Positions 37,201-49,200 of a DNA stretch of 64,000 nt are shown piece after piece. The notes under the pieces are model-generated. The model did not search any database, had not been told where the DNA came from, and was given only the letters and a program-made list of their open reading frames with translations. The position numbers and the translations under genes are program-made. This DNA is from Diabrotica undecimpunctata (taxonomy: Eukaryota; Arthropoda; Insecta; Coleoptera; Chrysomelidae), in NCBI RefSeq assembly GCF_040954645.1, contig NC_092805.1, positions 19,060,741 through 19,124,740 on the forward strand, written 5' to 3'. Within the stretch, counting starts at the first letter, position 1. Every line of letters starts with the position of its first letter.

Positions 37201-40200
37201 GTACTAAACGCACTAGCTAGAAGATGCGCATAGATAATAATGTGCAGTTTCTCTTTTCATTGCACCGTCTCCTTTCGAAGGTTGACCATCCAATTGGCAA
37301 TTGGTATAATGTGAAATCGAGACTCTAAAGATTTTGAATTAGGTTTTGTCGAGATCCATCGGCATAGATCCTTGAGCCAGGAATTCTGTCTTCTTCTTAT
37401 TGGCTTCTTCCCCTAAATTTTGACTTCGATGATTAACCGAAGTATTTTATATTTATCTCCTCGCATCAGGTGTCGGATGTACAGTAGCTTACATTCATTG
37501 ATTGTAGCCATCAGCTGCGTGTTCTTCTTCATTCTGTTAAGAACTGTACTTGAGATTCTAATTTTATTGTTGGGGCTTAGACTAGCTCTTTCTCAGGTGT
37601 AAGTACAGCATTCCCTTGACAGATTTCATCCATGCCTCAGAAACAAGACCCGACACAGCCACAATGCAAAGGTGTCACTGGAAACGGCAGAGATGAGAAG
37701 AATTACAGGAATACGCTGAGAGATCAAAAGAGAAGTGAAGACATTAAAAGAAAATGTAACGTACAGTGTATAAATGAAGACACAAAATAGAAAAAAAGAA
37801 TGGAATAACCACATAAGCATAATGGAGGAGACCCGTGTCGTCAAAATAGCAAGAGATAAGTCACCAATCGGCAGAAGAAGTATCGTACGACCGCACAAAA
37901 GAAGAAGTGACAACCTTCCATAGAGGTATTAATCCGCCAATCTTCTTCTTCTTAAGGTGCCGTGCATTTCTGCGTAGGCGTCCACCGTACATCGTTCATG
38001 ACATTTTTTTACGTCCCAGACCTCTCCTACCCTCTATCTTCCCTTCGAGTATCAGTTGCTGAAAAGTATATCTTTCTCCTCGTAATATGTGTCCCAAGTA
38101 TGCAGTCTTCTTACTTTTTACATAACTAAAAAGTTCCCTATCCTGTAAGCCCGCTCTTCTGAGTACTTCCTCATTTCTGACCCTGTCCGTCCATGATATT
38201 CTAAGCATTCGACGCAGGCACCACATTTCAAACACTTCAAGTTTGTTAATGGAACTGGCCTTTAACGTCCATGCTTCCATTCCGTACAAGAAAACAGGCC
38301 ACACGTAACACTTAAGCATCTTGTATCGGAGGTTGAAGTCCAATTTGCGATCAGTCAGAAACTTACGAAGCCTCAAAAAAGCATTTCTGGCTTGTTCAAC
38401 TCTGCTCTTTATTTCGTTCTCGGGGTCCCAACCCTCGTTCAGCAAACAAGTATTTAAAGTATTTAAATTGCCTGACCTGTTCGATTTCTTCTCCTGTTCT
38501 TATGCTAATCCGCCAATGAACAAGCAGAATTTCTTATAAAGAGGAAGAAGAAGAAGAAAACTTCAAGTATTGTTTTATTTCGGCAATAATTGTGAATCTC
38601 TAATTCACGAATTTTTTAATTTTAAAAATACCAGGCACCATTTTAATGAAATAATACAGCGATTCACTCAATTTGATTGAGTGACCAGTTGCATTGTTTT
38701 CGCAGCATAAGTGTCATATCTTGTTTTAGCAGTTACTTTATACTGTCCCATTATTTGGTTCTCATTAATTTTTACTTATCTCAATGATCATTATGACTTT
38801 ATTCCAAATTGAATGCAAAAAGATGCATACTGATTCATCTTGCTGCGGAAAATTGGAAGGTTTATTGCTTTTAGTGCTTCATTATTCTCGATAAAAAATT
38901 ATATTTTCTATTTGTATAACGTATTCATTTCGAAAAGACGACCGAGTTTCATAATCGTGAATAATAATAAAATATAATCATGAACATTTCATATTTATAA
39001 AATTTTTCGGTTCAAGAACATTGACATCTAATTAAGTTAAAAATTACTTCACCAGATGGTCTCTTTAAAATCCCGACTTTGTTGGAAAAATAATTTGTAT
39101 GTTTGCTAATTACCGAATCATATTTTTAAACATATAAATTAAACTTAGTTATTTTTATGACACAGATAAATAACTGGGTTGTTTTTGTTTTCAGATCCTA
39201 GGACTGCTGATTGGCCTCTGATGTCAGGTCCATTTCCTACATTAGTGATATGTCTTTCATATGTATATATAGTTAAGGTAACTAAATTTTATCTTGATTT
39301 GACAAAAATTTTAAATTTTTTACAGTACTTTACCGTAATTTTATACCATGTCTACCATTTTTTATTAAACGAGAGAAAAAATATAGGATGGATAAAATAT
39401 AAGAGATACTGTAAATTTTTGTGTAAATGATACCAAGCCAATTATTATGTCATATGCTATATAGGAGGCTCGGAGTAGGACCTACAGTATTGTGCAAATT
39501 ACATAAATCATTGTGACATTTTTCAATATTCACAGTTGGCAACAATGTCCACACATATAAAACTGACCAAGCATTAAAAACATAACCTTACTTTTCTCTG
39601 CCTTTTATTTGGAGGTGTTTTAGGATATTTCCCACTAAGTTTGTGTTGTTTTCGGTAATTTGTTTCGTTTAATTCCATCATGGATATTACGCCTAGGAAG
39701 CGTGAAAAGATTATCACGTTAAGTAAACACATTTCTATGTCACAAAGAGAAATCGCAAGAATGTGTGGAGTGAGAGAGGGTACTAAGCAAGATTTTGAAG
39801 AGTAAACGAGAAACGGGATCAATGGATGTGAAAAGGTTAGGAAAATGTGGAAGAAAGAGAAAAAACACCAACAGAAGAAAGATTTTTACTTCGAAAGAGC
39901 AAATTGGACCCAAGAAAACAAGCCAAGAGCTCGAAAACGAGACAAGATCTAGCAGCATCAGGTGTAGTGATTCATGTCTCAGCTGTTCGGAAAATACTTT
40001 TGGAGAATGGTAGAAGGGCAATGCGTCCACAGAAAAAACAGCTTCTAACTGAACGAATGAAGAAACAGTGGCTATTGTAGGCCAAACAATACTCTAATTG
40101 GACTGTAGACGACTGGAGAAAAGTCCTATTTACAGATGAAACTCACTTTATGGTTCAGGAACAGCGGTCGGAATTCGTCAGGAAGTCTGACAATGAAAAC

Positions 40201-43200
40201 CTTACACCATCTCATATTGATCAAACCGTAAAACATCCAGTTAAAAAATGTTTTGGGGATGTTTTTCATACACGGCGTACATGACTATGTTGGAACAGCT
40301 TTTGGACACAGAACTCTAAAAATGTCACCCCCAAGGAGGAGAGATTTTTCAACAGGGCTCTGCTTCCTGTCACAAGTCATAGCAAATGATGGAGTTTTTT
40401 AAAAATACGAAGATTAATGTTTTAGTTTGGCCCGGTAATTCGCCATACCTCAACCACATTATAAAATTATGGGCCATTTGCAAAGCTAGACTGCGCTGTC
40501 ATTCAGGTTTGGTTTCGAGATGAAAGGAATATCTGGGAACTGTCAAAAGTTTTTAGAATTTATGCCAAAACGGGCCTTCTTCTTGATGTGCCTATCCGTT
40601 ACGAATGTTGGCGACCATCATGGCAATCTTTATCGTATCTGCAGCAGCACGGGGCAGCTGCACAGATGTTGTATTGAACCAGATTCTGAGGTTCTTTAAC
40701 CAAGATGTTTTTCGTTTTCCTGGACTTCGTTTTCCAAATATTTTTCCTTGCAGGATGGTTTGAAGTACAGCATATCTGGATTCATTTCGCATAATATACC
40801 CGAGGAACTGTAACTTTCGAGATTTGATGGTGGTCAGTATCTCTCGGCTCTCGGTTCTTATTCATTCTTCTGAGGACCTCCACATTTGTTACTCGGTCAG
40901 TCCACGGTATCTTAAGCATTCTCCGATATAGCCACATCTCAAATGCTTCCAGTTTTCTGCACATATCTTCGTTCAAGGTCCACGATACAACACCATAAAA
41001 AAGGACAGAGAAGACGTAGCATCGCAGCATTCTTACTTTTGTATCAAGAGAGAGGATGTGACTCTTGAAGAAGGCCCCGATCCGATTCAAGGTGGATCTA
41101 GCTTTTCCGATCTTCTTCTTATGGTGCCTATCCGTTACGGACGTTGGACACTACATGGCTATTCTAACTTTGTTGACTGCTGCCCTGAAAAGTCCGGTAG
41201 TGGTTAAGTTAAACCATTTTCGCAGGTTATGCAGCCAGGATATTCTTCTTCGTCCTGGACCTCTTTTCCCATGCACTTTACCTTGAAGTATGGTCCGAAG
41301 TAGGTTGTATCGTTGTTCATTGCGCGTTATATGGCCCAGGTATTCTAGTTTGCGACGTTTTATGGTTATGACTAGTTCGCGCTCTTTACCCATTCTATGT
41401 AGTACTTCTTCGTTGGTAACTCTGTCTATCCATGAAATCCTCAATATGCGTCTATAGCACCACATCTCAAATGCTTCGAGTCTCTTCAGTGATGCTTCAG
41501 TTAAGGTCCATGACTCCACGCCATATAAAAGAATGGAGAATACGTAGCATTTTAGTAAAGGAACTTTTATTGTCAATTTTATATCGTGGCTGTTAAAGAT
41601 TTTTTTCATTTTGACGAAAGCTGATCTTGCCTTCTCGATCCTTATCTTAATTTCCGTCGATTGGTCCCACTGTTCATTTGAGTTTGCACCCAGATAACAA
41701 AAGTTGGTGATTTTTTTCCGATGCGTGTTCTAATCTCCTGGTTGTTGGTCCATTCTTATGGTGCCGAGATAGTTGTAATGCGTCACTCTTTCTACAGGGG
41801 ATTGGTTGACGTAGAGTTGACCTTCTGTTATCCTTTTTTTGCTTATTATCATGAGCTTTGTCTTCTTAACGTTTATATTGAGTCCATATTGTTGACTGTA
41901 ATACGTGATTTTGTTCATAAGAACTTGTAGGTCTTCTAAGTTGTCCGCAAATACTATGGTGTCATCTGCATATCTGATGTTGTTTAGCCGGTAACAGTTT
42001 AGTAGAATACCTTTTTCAGTTTGGTGCAAAGCTTCGTTAAATATTGTTTCAGAGTACAGATTGAAGATTCTTCTTCTTAAAGTTCCATCTCCTATCGGAG
42101 GTTGGATATCATAACGGCTATGGTCACTTTGTTGGCTGCTGCTCTGAAAAGTTGTAGTGAACTACAGTTAAACCATTCTCTAAGGTTCTTCAGCCAGGAG
42201 ATGCGTCTTCTTCCTATGCTTCTTCTTCCTTGGATCCTTCCTTGCATAATAATTCTCAGCAGCTCATATTTTTTTCCTCTGGTTATGTGACCCAAATATT
42301 CTAGTTTTCTTCTTTTTATGCTGTTCATAATTTCTAACTCCTTATTTAGACTTCCTAGTACCTCAGCATTGGTAATCCTTTGAACCCACTGAATTTTTAA
42401 TATTCTTCTGTAACACCACATTTCGAACGCTTCTATTTTTCTTATGTGTTGTTTCTTCAATGTCCAAGCTTCCATTCCGTATAGTAAGATAGAAAATATG
42501 TAACATCTTAGAGCCCTCAATCTGAGACACAACTGAAGTAAGTTGCATGGTAATCTGTTGGTAAGCATTGTCTTCATTTTCACAAATGATTGCCTTGCAG
42601 TTTAAATTCGGACTTTGATTTCTCTGCTTTGGTCATTTTTGTCATCAACCCAGGTTCCCAGATATTTATATGTCTCTACTTTTTCTATTTGGGTTTGCTC
42701 TATCATTAATTTTTCATTTCCATGTTGCGTTTTTGAGACAATCATAAATTTAGTTTTTCTCTTATTTATTTTTAGTCCGTATCTAATGCAATAGTCGTTA
42801 CTTCTATTTACCAATTCTTGTAGCGATTCCAGGGTATCTGCTATTATAACGGTGTCATCAGCGAATCTTATGTTATTTACTATTCTTCCGTTTACAGAGA
42901 TTCCATGACCCAGATCCGCTATCACTTCCTGGAATATGGCTTCACTGTACACGTTAAACAGTAATGGTGACAGAACACAGCCCTGTCTTACTCCTCTCTT
43001 TATATCTATATTTTCGGACTTTTGTTCTTCTATCTTTATATTGGCCTTTTGATTCCAATACAGATTAATAATGATTCGTAAGGCTCGTCTGTCTATATCT
43101 TTGTTTCTCAGTACTTCTATTAGTTTTTCATGTCGGACCCTGTCGAATGCCTTCTCGAAGTCGATGAAACAGGAATAAATATCTAGGTTCATATCTAAGC

Positions 43201-46200
43201 ATCTTTGAGAGAGGACATTAAAAGCAAACAATGCCTCTCTCGTTCCCAGTCCCTTGCGGAACCCAAACTGAGTATCATCCATATCATCTTCTAGTTTTCT
43301 ATATAATCTTCCATGAATCACCTTTAGAAATATTTTGAGGGTATGGCTTATTAGTGATATTGTCCTATAGTCTGAACAATCTTTGGCATATACTGTTTTT
43401 AGTATTGCTACAAAGGTGGACCAACCATTCCTGTGGGATTTTTCCAGTTTTATATACTTCATTAAATAGATCCAGAAGTACAGGTAGAGTTTCATCGTCT
43501 AGACATTTCAGTAGTTCCGCAGGTATTTCGTCTGGACCTACAGTTTTTCCATTTTTTGCGTTTCGTATTGCTTGTTCGATTTCCTCTATTATGATCTCTG
43601 GCCCCGTTTCGCTGTCGATTTCTTCCGGTTCTTGTCGATTATCCTCAAACAGATCTGTTATGTATGTCTTCCATTTTTTTAATTTCTCTTTAATTTCTAT
43701 AATGATTTTTCCATATGCGTCTTTCAGAAGGGCATCTTTCTTTTTTCTCAGTGTATTTGTCTTTTCCTTTATTTTCTTATGCATGTTAAAGCTATCATAC
43801 TGTTTAGCATATGCCTCTATTTCACTGCATTGATTGAAGATTAGAGGAGACAAAATACAGCCTTGCCTCACTCCACGCATGATTTTCACATAGTCAGTGT
43901 GTTCACCTTCAACTCTGAGATTTGCTGTCTGATTCCAGTAAAGATTTCTAATTATTGTCAGATCTTGGTTGTTAATTCCTGTTTCTTTTAGTATTTGCAT
44001 TATCTTGGCCTTCTGTACTCGATCAAACGCTTTCTCGTAATTAACCAGACATGCGTTGACGTCACAGTTGACGTCTCTGCATCTCTGGAATAAGACTTGT
44101 ACTGAGAACAAAGCCTCTTTAGTACCAACAGCATTTGTGAACCCGAAATGGTTGGGGGAAATTTGACTTTCACACAGCTTGTAGATTCTCTTATAATTTA
44201 TCTTTAGGAACAATTTTAGGAGATGACTCATGAGGCTTATAGTACGGTAATCTTCGCATTTTTTTGGCTCCTGGTTTTTTTTTGAAGTGCAATAAACTCA
44301 GATTTCAGCCATTCTGTAGGTATTTCTCCAGAGTTGTATATGTTGTTGAATGAATGAATATGTTTTTGTTATTGAAACGGGTAAAAGTAGTAATTGCAGC
44401 CAAAATGAGACATATTTCCTACTAAATGATGTAATTTTACCTTTATAGTTTTGTCAAAATATAATTTTGTTCTAGAGAAACTGTTTTTTCATTATTTTAG
44501 AAACGGCCTATGATTTCACTAATTCGCCCAGTGCTCTATTTTTGAGTCGTTGGCACAGATTTATTATTGCCGGTCCATTGTGTCACCCGGTATGATTTGG
44601 ATGGAGCCTGCGATTATCTGGTCTTCGGTACGTCGGGCTGAACAGCTATTCCAGGTCTCTTTGCTATCCTCTAAAACCAGCAGGGTATAGAGTCGGAGCC
44701 TATCCTACTGTCGTCCTATACATCTAGTCCCTTAATAAAATTGTGGCCTCACATTTTAGAAGCTTCCTTCAAGTTATAGCTTTTATTTTGATCGAACCAT
44801 GGTGTTTAAAGTAGGAAACATTGAAAATAGCTGGTTATTTAATTAAATAATGAAGTAAAAGATATATATGGTTGAAAATAAAAAAAAACACGTGGCATAA
44901 CTCATAAATTGCTATCAATTCAGAAAAAAACTCACTTACCTTTTGAATACTGTGTGGCAGAAAGTTGAAAGGCATCGTGTGTGGTCAAAGTGTCTGTGTC
45001 GCGATGCTGTAGACGCGTTCAACGAGGAGAAGCGGCATCTTCGACGCTAGGTGTGATCATCTCCAGCTCGGGTTAACTACCGTGTTCGGCCCGGTTCTAT
45101 CAATATAGACCAACCCTATTACTTAGGTAGTTAAGTGATATTTCGGGCGAAAGACCGTAATAAATTAAAGCTTTTGTATTGGGTATGCATATTTATTTTA
45201 AAATGCAATAAATTAGATAAAAGCTTCAAATAGTTGATTCTTATAAGCTTTTTGTGCGTTCGAGGTTAAAATTAATAGTTTCCCGAAAACGTGTGGGGAT
45301 TTAGACAAGTGGTGTCTCAGAACTTGACAAACATAATATGAATAAGCCAATTTTCACGTGAGAATTTAAAGAGATAATAAAGATATATAACGAAAAATAT
45401 TTAACATAAAATATTTATATAAATAGGATCATATAATAAAATAAAATACTATAAGGTCATATTATAATAGAGTAATAAGAATATTAAAAAGAAAATATAT
45501 AAGTAGACACTAAATACTTTTCCAAACACAAGGTCTTACTGGACACTGCGAGACATTAGTGGTTTCTCCTTCATCGACATATATACGACATCTAGAGTTA
45601 TTTACCAATCCAAGTAGATGTAGACGCTATCTAAGTCTACGCTGACTGACCACCCAAGAGCATCTCCTACGATTAAGTAGAGGATGTTGTGTTGTGAGCC
45701 TCTTGGAACGCCCGCTACATGGAGGCGCTCCACCTCTAGCCCATGAGTCCTACAACCTTAGTGAAAGAAGTTCTTTGAAATTACTCTGGTTAGTACTGAA
45801 AGGCACTCCAATCACAATTTCATTTTTTAGAGGCAGAGTGGATTAGCCCCAACTTGCAAGTTCACCTTGTTGGTCAACGCAGCTGCAGCTAGGACCTTTT
45901 TTGATTCCAGAACAAGCTTTCCAATTTTGCTTTTTTCATGTCCATTCATATATTCTTCTTCTTCTCGTAGCACTACAACCCGGGGTGGGTTTTGGCTGAC
46001 TGCACAACTTGCTTCCATCTTGAACGGTCGTCCATAATAGTTGGGTCAGTGGGTAGCCCCATGGTTCTTAGATTTGACCATATATTGTCTCTCTATCGCA
46101 TTCGTGGACGTACTAAGGGCCTTCTTTCTGTGGGGGCTTCCTCCCATATTAGCTTGGCAAGGCGGTTATTATGGAGTCTATGGACATGATCTTACACGTT

Positions 46201-49200
46201 GGGATTTAATCTCATTCGGTATTGGTTACTATTAATGTCGTGATAAGGCCCAAAGATTCTTCTGAGGATTTTCCTCTCAAAACATCTGAGTTTTCTTTCA
46301 GTTTCTTTGGTCAGGGTCCACGTCTCACACCCATACATGAGCACCGGAGTAGATAGACTACAGGTCTTTGAGCTCATCCCCTAAATCGCAACCCCTAAAA
46401 TCGCAACCCCCGGTCGTAAGTTCCAAACGGCTTAACGTAGGATGACGTACGAGGGCTCGTTGGAAAGGGGATGAAAAATGGGGTTGAACGCAGTATGTGC
46501 CGTGCGCATCGGAGCATGCCAAAAGGTCATTACGTCATATCTTTGTTTCTATTGGTCCGATCGTGACGTACGACGGCTCGTTGGAACGGGGAGGAGACGG
46601 GGAGAGAAAAAACAAAGATGGCAGCATTGCCAAATGGGCGCTAAAACGTATCTTCGTTGCTATTGGCCTGATTTTGACGTATGAGGTGTCAAATAAAAGC
46701 GTTGGTGACACAGAAGCCATGTCAACGTTCAGTATGAACATTATTCTTCTTCTTCTTTTCCGTACAGTGCCTAAGAGAACGTGACAGTCGACGCAGAACG
46801 TGAAATGTCACATGACATTCGACGTAGAACGTGACATTCGACGCAGAACGTGAAATGTTGCGTGAAATGACGTGACATTCGACGCAAGATTCGACAATTA
46901 ATGCTAATAATAAATGATAGGGTGTCAAAGAGCAAAGACGCTTTGTCACATAAATGTCACGTTCTGCGTCGAATGTCACATAAATGTCACATCCTGCGTC
47001 GAATGTAACATAAATGTCACGTTCTGCATCGAATGTCACGTCATTTCACGATCTACGTCGAATGTCACGTCCTGCGTCGAATGTCTTGTGACATTTCACG
47101 TCCTGCGTCGAATGTCACGTTCATTATAATATAATGAAAATATTATAAGCTCCAGTATAAATATACATTTGAAAACTCCAGGGGCACAAATCTATGATTA
47201 ACTTTATAGTCACTAATAGAAAAATCCACCCAAAGCAGATTCTAGATATCCGAACTTAAAACTCAGCAGACGCAGGGAGTGAACACAAACTAGTACTATC
47301 AAAAATAAGAATGAAAATAACACCAAAACATTTTCCACAGGAAATCACCGAGGAAAAATTCAATGTAGAATCACTGTGGAACGACTCTACAAGAGAAATG
47401 TACCAAATGTACCAAAGGAGGAGGAGGAGGAACAAAAGAAACAACAACAATACACCATGGTTCAGAAAAGAAATAAAAGAAAAATGTAAAGAGAAACGGG
47501 AGGCCTCTACCAAGTACAAAATATAATAATCCAGAATCCCGAGACACCTACAGAAGAATACGAAATGAAACAAAGCCGTTGGTAAGAAGAACAAAAAATG
47601 AACACTGCGAACAGTTTCCAAAAAGGATGGAAAGCGATTTCTACGGTACAAAAAAACAAATATGGAGATTCATAAGAAACCAACGGAAAGAAATGGCAGA
47701 ATTGAATGAATATAATAACATGCCAGCAAACGAATGGGAAAGATACCTGACGGAACTGTTTAAAGGAAAGGAAAATAATAATCCACACAATAACGTACCT
47801 GAATTAAGACACGAAATAGAAATCAGTATTCAGTTGGTAGATATAGCCATAGAGTCACTCAAAAATAGAAAGTCACCAGGTCCAGACGGAATAACCAACG
47901 AGCTTCGAAAACACGGAGGAGAAAGTATAATCCTCGAGATAACAAAACTTATACAAAAACTAATATTGCACTACAAGATACCTACCAGACGCATGGGAAA
48001 ACAGCATAATGATACCAACATTCAAGAAAGGAGATAAACAAGACCCTAACAATTATAGATTTATAAATCTCCTGAACACCGCAGTTAAGCTTACCACAAA
48101 AGTTCTAACCAACAACTTTATCACATGAACAAGGATTCAGATCCGGAAGATCCTGCGTAGACACCGTATTTGTACTAAGACAAATCATAGAAAAGGCTAA
48201 CGAGTACAATAAACCAGCATATCTTTTTATTTTATAGATCTGACAAAGGCTTTCGATTGCATCCAAGTTGAAGACGTCTTATACCTACTGTATAAAAGAA
48301 ACATTCCAAACAATATTATACAAACCATCGAAAATATCTACCTCCATAATCGAATATCGGCAAAGATAGATGGAAAACTAACACAGTGTATGTGACTCGT
48401 TAAGCCCACTTCTCTTTAAGTACGTAGAGGTCATGGTTACAGAATAGGGAACAAAGAAATCCAAATATTATGTTAAGCAGAGGACGTCGCATTAATCGCC
48501 AAGAGAGAAGACGAGCTCCAAAGGTTAACACATCTTCAATACAACAGTAAAGAAATACAATATGATAATAGCAGCAGAAAAAACCAAATGTATGACAACA
48601 TCTAAGTACCCACTACGATGTAAAATCGAAATTGATGGGAAAATAATAAAGCAGGAAGCAAGGTTTAAACATCTGGGAATAGATATATCTAGTTACTGAG
48701 ATGTTGAAGAAAAAGTAAGACAACAAAGCTTAAAAGCAAGTAAAGCGGCGGGATCTCTTAATGACACAATCTGGAAGAACAAACACCTAAGACAAGACAC
48801 AAAAGCAAGAATCTATAAAGCAGCAATTAGACCTATATTAACATACACGGCGGAGACAAGACCTGACATATCTAAAAAGAGACGACTACTAGAAACAACA
48901 GAGATGAAAATACTCCGGGGAAAAGTCTGTTGGATAGGGAGAGAAGCGAAAACATAAGAAGAGCATGCAATATGGAAGACATAAATGAATGGGTGACAAA
49001 ACGGAAACAGGAGTGGAACGAACACTACTCGAATGACACTAGAATGGCAGAGGATAGGATAGTAAGAATAGCACGAGATATGTCACCAAATGGACGAAGA
49101 AGTATTGGCAGAGAAGGAAAAGATGGTGCGATAATTTAAACAATTTAAAAGGCTAATGTTGAAGAAGAAACGGGCTTTAAAACCTACATACAAGAAGGAA

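Larger units (their letters stand above)
39680..44425 (+). pseudogene. Tc1-like DD34E transposase, broken
   Basis: Starts [20 protein letters not shown] with a helix-turn-helix [12 protein letters not shown], then a second DNA-binding part ([27 protein letters not shown]), [16 protein letters not shown] (first catalytic D), [20 protein letters not shown], and [16 protein letters not shown], where the usual second D (SPDLNPIEN) is Y and the E is K. The C-terminal [18 protein letters not shown] plus stop is found only after the LINE block. The protein inserts Tc1 elements at TA. Frameshifts and the lost catalytic residues show it was dead. Confidence 0.8.
39485..44536 (+). mobile_element. Tc1-like transposon, split by a block of nested LINEs
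   Basis: The left end CAGTATTGTGCAAATTACAT after TA (39483-39484) matches the right end read inwards from 44536 (GAGCACTGGGCGAATTAGTG) at most positions, and the right end is followed by TA (44537-44538). The transposase begins at 39680 and its last residues lie at 44375-44425. Without the inserted block (40575-44374) the element would be about 1.25 kb, the normal Tc1 size. Confidence 0.75.

Noticed and set aside
46722..47129. ORFs with repeated [10 protein letters not shown] or [10 protein letters not shown] units
   Set aside because: They arise only from the minisatellite arrays in different frames; no start context or partner domain.
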